A stretch of DNA of 64,000 bases from Apodospora peruviana (Eukaryota > Ascomycota > Sordariomycetes > Sordariales > Lasiosphaeriaceae), in assembly GCA_033439685.1 (NCBI GenBank), contig JAUEDM010000009.1:1302001-1366000 (forward strand). The letters are read 5' to 3'. This document shows, piece after piece, positions 55,989 to 64,000 of this stretch. Numbering within the stretch: position 1 is the first letter of the stretch; each line of letters starts with the position of its first letter. The notes under the pieces were generated by a model, which worked only from the letters and a program-made list of their open reading frames with translations, was not told where the DNA came from and searched no databases. The position numbers and the translations under genes are program-made.

Positions 55989-58774
55989 ATGTCCCTTGGC
56001 GTTGTGCGAGTTTCTCTTGACTCTTTGGAGTTCCCGCACCGGAGGCAGATCAGCTTCAAAGTACGGGAAAAACTTAAAAGAGTTTTCAAGAATTTGTCCA
56101 AAGCTGGCACCGCTGAGGTCTGTATCCCCTGCACCGTGGAGGAAGCGGAGTTCGGGCAGATCCTAGCGCATTTGGGGCTCTCCGCCGATCAGCTCCGTAA
56201 AACTCGGGGTAAAGAGCAGAAGAACTTGCCTCTTCTTACCGAGATCCGATTGTCGTGCCTCTACGGCGAGCATCTTGTCGCGGCGGCAAAGGGAAATAAA
56301 GAGACGTCGATAATCGTCCATCTATTTTCCGCAGATTGTAAGCTACGAGGTATCTCTCCCGAATTTGATTAAGGACTAATAATCTAGTGCTCGATCCATT
56401 GCTCGAAATCATTTCCACATTCTCCTATGAGACGCAACAATCGGACGGAGAGCTGTACCAGAAAATTGTGGAGAGCCACCACCGCGATGAGGTCACATAC
56501 GCATTCTGTATGGGCTCTCTCACGGAGCCCAAAGAGCGCAATATGAAGATGCTTATGAGACCTAAGAACCTGCCTATAGTCAAAGCCTTGAACAGTTTAT
56601 TGGAAATCCCAGCAATGATGGAGCAATTGGTCCTGGGCAACATCCATAAATGGCTTGCTTTGCACATCGACGAGCAAATCATTCATTACCTCAACCACAT
56701 TTCCTTGGTTTGGAAGGAGGGGATATGCGGGGGGGAGAAGACTCTTATACAGTCTCTCGATATTGACACCATTCGTATCCTTCAGTTCCGAATGCCTACG
56801 GTCTGTTCAGGTGACGCAGATACAATTAAGCGCCTGTTCGACAACGGCACGCTATTTTCCAGCGTGACTGATTCCGGCGACAGAAACATGCTGCGGCGGA
56901 ACGTTCTCTCCCGCGACATGGTTATTCCGAGTTTCGAAACGCTTCAGGAGAATATACATTACATTGGCTTTGCAGCCAAGATCTTGGTTCGACATGTCAT
57001 CGACGAGCTACCATTATGCAAGAGCAGCAAGAAGAGGAGTCCCACTATTTTTGAAGTCCTTTCCAGCAGTTGGGTGGCCCCAGAGGTTGTGAAGGTAGAA
57101 GCTAACGATGGCGAGTTGACGGAGATTGAGGGCCCGGCATCGCCATCTTTCGCCTTTACGCAGCTCTGTCTAGCTTGCTTGCGGCTCTTTCCGTGGCTTC
57201 AGGATGCCCTCCCGCCCCGTGAAGACTACCCACAAGACACTTTCAAGCCTGAGGTCAAAATGCCATGCGTCTCATACGTCCTGCGTCTGGCTTTTGAATT
57301 GGGATTCCGTACATCCAAGATTCAAGCTGGCCTGTCCCAGCCGCTGGACTCTGGTCCCAAGGCCCCTTCCTCGTGGCAGGAAATACCGGACTGGAGAGGT
57401 GGCAGGCCTTTTACACGGACATTTTGGTATCTTCGAACGAATGGGTTCCTCCTGAGGCTGGCCGCCACGAGGCGTCGCCAGCCCAACCCCGAATTCGTCT
57501 TGCTAGATATGATAGCAGCGTTCTTTGGAAAGCATACTTTCGTTCTCAAACATGGATCGGAAGGTGCACTTGGGTCGGAAGATGCGCATGGATCGGAACA
57601 AACAAATGAATCAGAAGATACGCACATGGATGACTATGGTGATGGGGAACACGCTTTGGGTCCGGAGGAAGAGCAGGGGGCCAGGGCCCCGGTTGCCCGT
57701 CGTGCTCTGGACAAGATCCGACCGAGGCGCAAAAAGGCGGCTCTTGTGGCTACAAAGGCATCCCGACAACGCGCCGAGGGCGTCCCAAGACGCGAAGCAG
57801 CCCGATCCGTCATAGGCGGGCCGGCCACTATACGGAATTTAGCTAGAAAAGCCGCAGAGAGTGGTGGAGCAATCCCTGACTCGATTGCCCAAGTGTTGCG
57901 ACCTACGCCGGGTCGCAAAGCGGCGCAGACTATCGATGTGGCTGCACCTATTCGACTAACAGACTTGCCGGCACCTGAGACATCGCGGGTTGTGCAAAAT
58001 CCTCAATCTGAGTCTCTCGACCCTGCAAGAAACGCAGGGGGTGTTGGCGCAGTCCCGAACTCGAGCCTCTTTGCCTCGAATCTCTTTTCCCAATTTGTTC
58101 AACCTAGGCCAGGTCACGAAGCGGCACCAAGTGCCGATGTAACACCTATTCAACCTACAGCGCCGAGCGTAGTCGCTAGTTTTGGTCGTGAAGCTGCTCG
58201 CTCTGTTTTCGTGGCGAACCCCAACTGGGAAGGCAGCGCCGATGGCATCTCCGGTGCCTTGACGTTCGGGCCGGTGCCAAAGAACCGAAACATCCCCCCT
58301 TCCGCAAGACAGGATCAAAGATCCAGCCGCGCCGCTATAGGGCCTGTTCCTCCCCGCGGTGACTTCACTATAACTATGCCAGTCGACCGCGCAGCTACGG
58401 GGACTTCCCATACCCGTAACAATTTCCGTCTAGCAATACCACCTATTCGGGGAATGAAAACTCGAAAACACTCGCGCGCAGAGCCTGAAGAGCCCGATGA
58501 AGTAACAATTCGACAAGAACAATCCGAGGAGCCGGCTCCGAAGAGGGCTAGGCCTGCCCCTGCCTTGGCCCCCTCTGTTCTGCCGCCCTCTGTTCCCTCT
58601 CTCCTGTCTCCTACAGATAGAAAGAAGAGAGCTGCCGTAAGGAATTTGAGGAAGCGAGATGCTGTGTTTTTGGATAGTCGAGCCGTCCCATTCTCTATGG
58701 ATGGGGTCGAGGAGAACGGAGGTCCTTTGGCGCAGCCTGGCCAATTCTCTATAGATGGGGCCAATTCTCTATAG
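55989..58774 (+). CDS. DUF3723 protein (Starship accessory family), C-terminus truncated
   Basis: Two exons (55989-56337, 56388-58774; intron 50 bp) give 911 residues from ATG 55989 (MSLGVVRVSLDSLEFPHRRQ). Family features are FKVREKLKRVFKN, a LSCLYGEHLVAAAKGN region, then SYETQQSDGELYQKIVESH and NIHKWLALHIDEQIIHYLNH, which match DUF3723 well. After residue 400 comes SFAFTQLCLACLRLFPWL and FRTSKIQAGL, then a long disordered, Lys/Arg/Pro-rich tail with two predicted nuclear-type basic patches. The function of DUF3723 is unknown, but the genes recur inside Starships. A 20-bp tandem duplication (58741-58780) shifts the last codons and stops the protein at 58774. Without it the frame would run to TAG 58873-58875, about 30 residues more. 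Confidence 0.8.
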
Positions 58775-58780
58775 ATGGGG
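58741..58780 (+). repeat. 20-bp perfect tandem duplication
   Basis: CCAATTCTCTATAGATGGGG occurs twice with no mismatch (58741-58760 and 58761-58780). It is nested in an older repeat encoding FS(M/I)DGVEENGGP. The 20-bp change shifts the frame and creates the stop used at 58774. Confidence 0.95.
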
Positions 58781-58875
58781 TCGAGGAGAACGGAGGTCCT
58801 TCGGCACAGCCTGACCAATTCAGCCAGACGGCAGTCTCGTTATACCCTTGGGATGAAGAAGAGGAGGAGCTCTAG

Positions 58876-59618
58876 TTTCGGGACAGCAAGCAGAACACCA
58901 GCGTGCTTACGTCTGAACTTAGTACCTTCACGATCTACTTGTAACTTAGAATGAAAACCACTTTGTGTATATAGTAGGAATAGGAATATATTAAATTTAC
59001 TTTCTGCAGGTTGAATTGCCCTTTACACTATTGCTCTGACCCGGAGTGCGAGGATGAAGTGCTAGTATTTGGCTGTGGCGGATATTTTTTGGAAGGCCGA
59101 CTACCGTGAGGCGATGTAATTAAGTAAGTATAATGTAAAAGGCGCTGTCCAAGTTGCTGAAGAAGAATGTTAAGTCGAGACTGGAGCTGGAGTCGAGAGC
59201 TGAGATTGGAGTGGAGGAAGCCGGAAGTATTTAAACAAGCCATAGGAGTAAACGATTCACGGGGCCGCTTGACGTTGCTTGTGTATGAACCCTACCGCCT
59301 AGTGTGAATATGGTGAAAAAATCTTGCAACGCGAGAGACTGGGGAAATCAGTCAATTATCAGGGGCGGAGTCTGGTCAGGGCGTCGGTGCTAGTTATTTT
59401 ATATGCTATTATATACTATCTAACTGAGGTTAAAAAGAGAGCGAATAAAAACAACTAAAAACAGGCAGATAAGAGCGAACTGACGAGATAGAACAAGTAT
59501 AGGAAAATAAGCCAACACAAAAACAACAGCAGCTAAGCAAGCATATTAAAGCCCCCCTTCCTAATACCATAATAAATCAACGAGGACCCCTAACAAAAAC
59601 CCAAAGCATCCGGTTGAA
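58876..59618. other. Converging 3' flanks, AT-rich
   Basis: This lies between the DUF3723 gene and the minus-strand gene at 59619. It is AT-rich around 59380-59600 and no gene is supported. Confidence 0.4.
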
Positions 59619-61013
59619 CTACTGAACTGGGACAGTCCGCCTCGCCCTCAAGGTAATCACCTCAGCCCGAGCCTCACCATCACCTTCGTAATTAGCTTGG
59701 CCGGTTTTGTTTCTGTGTGACTGAAGCATTTCCATGGCGGCAGCCCCTTTGAACACCTTCGATAAGGCGGTCTTCGAGAACATCAATGGCTGTTTAAGAT
59801 CCCCCTTCTTAGGATGGCCGTACCCATAGCAGTGGTACGTCTTCCCCCACTTCATCCTGAAAACACAGTCGAGGTTGAAGTCTGCTGGGGTTTCACAGCC
59901 GGCTAACAGGGTCTCAGGCGCCGAAGACAGCTTTCCCGTACCTGGGAATGCTTCCACAAACTTCTTATAAGCTTCTACGTCCTTTTCGCTTTTGCAATCG
60001 ACCCAGAGGCCACGCCCTAGATCTGGATACTCGATTGACAAGCTGGGGAGCCGGACTCCGAGAGTATTCTTCTTTGTCATGTGGATTCCGATAACCTTCC
60101 CCTTTGTCGGCATATTATCGAAGGGGTCAATAACGTCCATGAAGAAGTCTTGGCATGTAATTGGATCGGATGTCGTGGCTGCAGTCGTAGCCGGCTGGGC
60201 CGCCCCGCTCGAGTCCAAGGCTAGGGACCAGAGATTATCGAGGCGCTTGGCGGCTTGCTTTTTGGCGTCTGGGTTGCTGGTACGTCCATACCAGCCTTCC
60301 CGCAAATTCTCATTGTTGAGGAGATAGGCCACAAAGTCCAGGTCCGGTGAGGAAAGGTAAGAGTCAAAAAAGACGAGGGCGGAACCGACGGGGATGTTCT
60401 GACTCTTTGCTACCGACCCAAACCAATGCACAAGATCGGTCACCTTGTTCTTGATGTCCGTCATGCCAAGGCTCCTCTTGATGGTGGGCAGGCATGTATG
60501 GGCCGCAGGGTATTCAAGCAGCAGCCGTCGCTCGAGATCGGTGAGGTCGTTGGCCGGATCAGGAATACCGGCTTGCTTTGCCATATCCGCGTGGCCTTCG
60601 TGGTTTGGAAGATTGATCAGACGCTGCATTGATCTCGTTGCAGAGCCCTCCCCGGAGCCCTCCCCGGAGCCCTCCCCAGAGCCCTCCCCAGAGCCTTCCC
60701 CAGAGCCCTCCCCAGAGCCAGAGCCCGGGCCGGAGTCAGAAGAGGGATAATCTAGGGCAATTTGTGCGAGACCAAGAGGTGTGATTTCTTTCAGGTTTGG
60801 TGCATTTGTATTCAGCTGTACCCGGTCTAGGGGGACCCCGTTGTCTAACAACAACTGAAGTAGGGTTTCCTTATTGGCTTTGGAGTCGTATTCAATGCCA
60901 TATCGATGAAGTAAAGGTTTAATCTCATTAGCGAGACGAAGATGCTTGTACTTTTCCTCGATGGCGGTCATTTTTCTTGCTGTTTCTGTAGGCGAGTAAT
61001 CTTTCCGCTTCAT
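59619..61013 (-). CDS. Unrecognised protein with SAP-like N-terminus and GEGS repeats
   Basis: Intronless frame of 464 residues from ATG 61013 (MKRKDYSPTETARKM). Residues about 22-58 (LANEIKPLLHRYGIEYDSKA then NKETLLQLLLDNG) have the helix-turn-helix spacing of a SAP DNA-binding motif. Residues about 97-125 are a Ser-Gly-Glu-Gly repeat. The rest is a mixed alpha/beta region (DLVHWFGSVAKSQNIPVGSA, KGKVIGIHMTKKNTLGVRLP, CVFRMKWGKTYHCYGYGHPK) with no family I recognise. Its position inside the putative Starship suggests cargo. Balanced composition and length argue for a real protein. No membrane segment or signal peptide is present. Confidence 0.65.
   Translation of the reverse strand: MKRKDYSPTETARKMTAIEEKYKHLRLANEIKPLLHRYGIEYDSKANKETLLQLLLDNGVPLDRVQLNTNAPNLKEITPLGLAQIALDYPSSDSGPGSGSGEGSGEGSGEGSGEGSGEGSGEGSATRSMQRLINLPNHEGHADMAKQAGIPDPANDLTDLERRLLLEYPAAHTCLPTIKRSLGMTDIKNKVTDLVHWFGSVAKSQNIPVGSALVFFDSYLSSPDLDFVAYLLNNENLREGWYGRTSNPDAKKQAAKRLDNLWSLALDSSGAAQPATTAATTSDPITCQDFFMDVIDPFDNMPTKGKVIGIHMTKKNTLGVRLPSLSIEYPDLGRGLWVDCKSEKDVEAYKKFVEAFPGTGKLSSAPETLLAGCETPADFNLDCVFRMKWGKTYHCYGYGHPKKGDLKQPLMFSKTALSKVFKGAAAMEMLQSHRNKTGQANYEGDGEARAEVITLRARRTVPVQ
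60649..60722 (-). repeat. 12-bp coding repeat (Gly-Glu-Gly-Ser)n
   Basis: About six units of CCCCGGAGCCCT-like sequence on the plus strand, encoding SGEG on the minus strand. It lies inside the 464-residue gene and is likely variable in copy number. Confidence 0.85.
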
Positions 61014-61374
61014 AGACGATAGACTGATAATATAAGAAGAATGGTAAAATATATGCCTTTGATTTCGCTAAAAGAGATAGTATAACGAAGAGTGTATATA
61101 TGCTATTAGAGCCGCCGCAAACGCGAAACAAGAATATGAAGCAGCGACGTGAACGAAGCTACACGAACACGGCCAAGCGGGAATGCGAAGCAGCAACGTG
61201 AACGAGGATACAGAAACGCGGGAGACAAGAATAGGTACTATCAAGGGATCTTGCTCAATCAAAAGCAAAGTAAGTTCGTCGATGCTATTCCACTATGCAA
61301 ACCTCGTACCCAACTTCAACATCATCTTCAAACAGGTGTAGCCCATTACCGCCATCTTCAAACGAATATACGCA
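61014..61374. other. Divergent promoter region with a duplicated phrase
   Basis: This lies between the 464-residue gene and the 148-residue gene. A phrase of about 41 bp (GAATATGAAGCAGCGACGTG... at 61132 and GAATGCGAAGCAGCAACGTG... at 61181) is repeated with a 49-bp period. No gene is supported. Confidence 0.5.
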
Positions 61375-61821
61375 ATGCCTCGCCGTCCCGAGAGGCTTCG
61401 TTCAGCGACTTGGACAGGTCCAGAACGCGGCTATCGTCCACCAACGCCATTTCCAGGCTTTGAGAACCCCGGATTTCGACGCCGCTACTACAGCATGCTC
61501 CCGCCGGATTCCCTGGCTCAGCGCCGGTATACCGATACCACTCGCTACCGGTACGGCGACGAATTGGAGCGGTACAGGAACGAGCAGAATGATAAAATTC
61601 GTCGGCGGTCGCTGCGCGAGCAGGGCCGCTATTACGAGCCAGAGCGATTCATACCAAAGCACGTACGTTTCTCGCTGCCTCCACCGCAGCACAAGGACGA
61701 GCTGGATGAGTTTACACGGGAGTTCGCGAAGCTCAGCATCCGCGACTCATATGCGGGGTCAGGCAGGCGCCGGTGTAGCCGCTGTGGGCAGAAATTACAA
61801 TCGGGGAGGGACGGACTTTAA
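61375..61821 (+). CDS. Hypothetical Arg/Tyr-rich protein
   Basis: 148 residues from ATG 61375 (MPRRPERLRSATWTGPERGY). It is rich in Arg, Tyr and Pro in the first 100 residues, then has a short acidic helix (KDELDEFTREFAKLSIRDSY) and a C-terminal CSRCGQK knot that could help bind a metal. I recognise no family. It could be a small cargo gene of the putative Starship. The frame is well separated from neighbours, but the evidence for expression is nil. Confidence 0.45.
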   Translation: MPRRPERLRSATWTGPERGYRPPTPFPGFENPGFRRRYYSMLPPDSLAQRRYTDTTRYRYGDELERYRNEQNDKIRRRSLREQGRYYEPERFIPKHVRFSLPPPQHKDELDEFTREFAKLSIRDSYAGSGRRRCSRCGQKLQSGRDGL

Positions 61822-62538
61822 CGCGTTTTGGGGCAGGGGGCGACGGGGGCGGGCGAAGGTGGAACATGATCGAGCCAAGCTACAGCGGTGCGGGCACCTA
61901 AAGTAATTCACTTTAGTGCATCGACTTTCCCCACAGCCTGCTAGACAGGATATTCCTAATACTTCTTTTCTGCACAGTTCAAATTGTCAATTAGCGTCAC
62001 ATCATTTGCTATAGTTTTTCGATAATATTCATAATTAGTTGTTTCTATTGACCTGTTATCCTGATATTATTATTCCAATTTTTTATATCTCTGTTCGTTT
62101 CTGCCTGACCATGCTTCTGTTCCCGCTCTAAGTACCAATTACATACTGAACTGCCATCCTGCATTGTGTGGCGGGGAGGGTGTCTGGGAAGATCGGCTTC
62201 CTTCAGGGGGAAAAGGCAGAGGGAGTAGTCATACCTTGACTGTGTTACAAAGAGGGCAAATATGCCATAGTGACACAATCACGGTTAGATCGGCGTCGGT
62301 GCTTGCGGGGCCGCATGGCGACCAAGTCACGCGCAGGAGGACACGGTACTATCGAAAAGCGGGAGTTGGATTAGAGGGAGCAGGCGAATTTCCGCAGCAT
62401 TCGCAAACAAAAGTGAATAATAGAACTAAGAACGGAGAGACTCAATATATTAAATGAGAAATGCCGAGATCCCAGTCGCAACGACTCCACACCGTGATCC
62501 AACCTGCCACAATACAAAGTTATTGGCACAAAATGTTG
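61822..62538. other. Gene-free flank
   Basis: 0.7 kb without a supported gene, AT-rich near 61960-62110. It leads into the minisatellite. Confidence 0.4.
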
Positions 62539-62792
62539 GCCGCCACGAAATACTGGCCGCCACGAAATGCTGGCCGCCACGAAATGCTGGCCGCCAAAAA
62601 ATGTTAGCCACCACGAAATGCTGGCCGCCACGAAATGTTAGCCGCCAGAAAATGTTAGACGCCACGAAATGCTGGCCGCCACGAAATGTTAGCCGCCAGA
62701 AATGTTAGACGCCACGAAATGCTGGCCGCCACGAAATGTTAGCCGCCAGAAAATGTTAGACGCCACGAAATGCTGGCCGCCACGAAATGTTG
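62539..62792. repeat. 17-bp minisatellite with 51-bp higher-order unit
   Basis: Fifteen head-to-tail units of GCCGCCACGAAATGCTG and variants (one unit is 16 bp). Units 8-10, 11-13 or their offsets repeat as a 51-bp block (GACGCCACGAAATGCTG, then ..GTTA, then GCCGCCAGAAAATGTTA) about three times. Decayed GCCGCCACAA words continue to about 62900. It lies inside the putative mobile element. Confidence 0.93.
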
Positions 62793-63341
62793 GCCTCTAC
62801 GAGCCGCCACAACCGCAACCCTCCAACTGCCAAGCCGCCACAACATCCTGACTGGCACAAAATTCCAACGCAAGTTGCCACCTGCCACGAAGTCCAGTCA
62901 CGCCGCAAATCCCGACCAAAAGCCACGACAATACCTAAAAACGTATCCGGATTCTCAATTGTGAGAAGTGAAGCTATCGAAGTGGTCTGCATTTTAGTAT
63001 GTTGTATGGAATGAAGAAACAAGGTATGGGTTGAGAAGGACAATAGGGTGTGTAGTGTGGCCTTTCGCCGCATATGCCACACGGCTATTCACCACCTACT
63101 CGCAACATTAACGCTCTCTCAACCATATATTGTCTTTTCAACGCGCGATACTCCAGATATCGTGCATATTCGCTGAACGATTCGATCTGATTGCCCGCTC
63201 CGCTTCCTTGGCGAGACGAGTACAGAAGCGAACGAACTGGGTAGGATACCTCTGGAGAATTCTGGTCGCAACCAGTACTAAAGTTCCGTTGGCTGTCCGT
63301 TTGGTGTCTCTGCTATAGTATTATTAGCATGAAAAGAAATG
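62793..63341. other. Gene-free flank right of the minisatellite
   Basis: Decayed minisatellite-like words to about 62900, then unstructured sequence. No gene is supported. Confidence 0.4.
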
Positions 63342-63848
63342 CTAGTGCGAAATGTGAGAGACCGCGTACATAACCGCCTCACTTTCCTCTGAGTAGATAA
63401 GGAGGAAAAGGGGTGATGGGCCTGCGAGCGACTCTACGCGCTTGCCGATCCTCCGGTGTTTCAGTATCATATCCCTCAACCCTCTCTTATCCGGAGATCT
63501 CTGGGCGTTCTCGTAGATGTCGATAACGGCACTGATGTCGCGATCACCCCGCTCCCGGTGGGCTTCTCCATTCTCTCTCTCAGCCCTCACAACGGCCTTC
63601 ACGGAATCAAATAGCACCATTAGCCGAACGTAAGCTAGCCATCGTAGCACACTTGTGCTCCGTTTTCCAGAGATAACACAGTCCACAGCTCTAAATGCGG
63701 CGATGACCCGGATGTCCGAACTAGCGACATTGAGAGGTAATGTCGTCTTCCGGAGTAATAATGTCCAGTCTTGCCAGATTTTCTCACAATTTTTCGCGAA
63801 GCACTCGATTGCATCGCGCCTAACGAGCCTACTGGAGAGAGATTCCAA
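63342..63848 (-). CDS. Unrecognised protein, 5' end unresolved
   Basis: An open frame of about 168 codons ends at a stop at 63342. It opens on no ATG near its left end (it begins with a TTG-type codon at 63848), so the gene probably has an upstream exon, perhaps beyond the window. Protein-like stretches are RDAIECFAKNCEKIWQDW, VLRWLAYVRLMVLFDSVKAV and DISAVIDIYENAQRSPDKRG, followed by LAGPSPLFLLIYSEESEAVM. It looks mostly helical, with no membrane or signal segment. I do not recognise the family. It may be cargo of the putative Starship. Confidence 0.5.
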   Translation of the reverse strand: MESLSSRLVRRDAIECFAKNCEKIWQDWTLLLRKTTLPLNVASSDIRVIAAFRAVDCVISGKRSTSVLRWLAYVRLMVLFDSVKAVVRAERENGEAHRERGDRDISAVIDIYENAQRSPDKRGLRDMILKHRRIGKRVESLAGPSPLFLLIYSEESEAVMYAVSHISH

Positions 63849-64000
63849 GTGCGTCGCCCTCTTGTGCTTCCTGTGAAGGCCTTGTGTTGAAGTTCTGGTC
63901 GATTTGCTCTTTGACTGATGGACTTGGCTTTGTCGCTTAAAACCTATGAGTGCAGTTCCGGCCGAGCTTAAAGGTCTTCCCCCTTGCTCGCTGTTAACAG
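63849..64000. other. Right edge
   Basis: Sequence upstream of the last gene; too short to interpret. Confidence 0.3.

Larger units (their letters stand above)
50857..64000 (+). mobile_element. Putative left end of a Starship-like giant element
   Basis: The block starts with a DUF3435 tyrosine recombinase gene oriented into it, followed by a DUF3723 gene, unrecognised cargo-like genes, tandem repeats and low gene density. In known Starships the captain recombinase is the first gene at the left end and points inward, and DUF3723 is one of the recurrent accessory families. The left border is estimated between the BTB relic (stop 50856) and the captain start (51243). The exact edge, target-site duplication and right end are not seen; the right end lies outside the window. 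A lone captain-like gene with chance neighbours remains possible. Confidence 0.55.

Noticed and set aside
62539..62792. CRISPR-like array
   Set aside because: The units are contiguous without unique spacers and the genome is eukaryotic.

Overview
The window looks like a piece of a filamentous ascomycete genome (Pezizomycotina, most likely a Sordariomycete). The signs are short spliceosomal introns of about 50-160 bp with GT..AG borders and CTAAC-like branch sites, fungal-type PGK, SEM1, IML2 and GLS1 genes, an EF-hand NADPH oxidase of the fungal NoxC type, and two gene families, DUF3435 and DUF3723, that mark fungal Starship transposons. The species cannot be named from sequence alone. There are no operons, no ribosome binding sites, and I saw no tRNA, rRNA or CRISPR.

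From 1 to about 40.5 kb the window is mostly ordinary chromosome. It holds a decayed CorA-like gene (293-1576), the TRIP4/Rqt4 ribosome-rescue factor, an FAD monooxygenase with a threefold promoter repeat, a membrane-anchored lectin-like protein divergent from ER glucosidase I, an EF-hand NADPH oxidase, a methyltransferase, an Mpv17/PMP22 membrane protein, phosphoglycerate kinase, the small proteasome/TREX-2 subunit SEM1 (three short exons), IML2, a fatty-acid-hydroxylase-like membrane protein with degraded His boxes, a large alpha/beta hydrolase, a basic hypothetical protein, a frameshifted RBR-type ubiquitin ligase with a 42-nt minisatellite, and a second methyltransferase.

From about 40.9 to 50.9 kb the sequence is a graveyard. 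It contains a 5'-truncated CorA-like fragment abutting a GH13 maltase pseudogene with an internal deletion, a frameshifted sulfotransferase-like gene and a BTB/POZ pseudogene. An intact secreted GH16 glucanase and a small Cys-rich hypothetical gene sit among them.

From about 51 kb to the right edge lies the most interesting part. A spliced DUF3435 tyrosine-recombinase gene (Starship 'captain' type, candidate R-R-H-Y residues present) points rightward and is followed by a DUF3723 gene, a recognised Starship accessory family. Further right are unrecognised genes (one with a SAP-like N-terminus and GEGS repeats), a 17-bp minisatellite and low gene density. I read this as the left end of a Starship-like giant mobile element that runs off the window. 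The captain looks intact, while the DUF3723 gene carries a fresh 20-bp tandem duplication that truncates its C-terminus.

The genes do not form one pathway. Functional links are loose: GLS1, the lectin and GH16 concern glycans and the cell surface, TRIP4 and SEM1 concern protein and ribosome quality control, and the right-hand block concerns mobile DNA.
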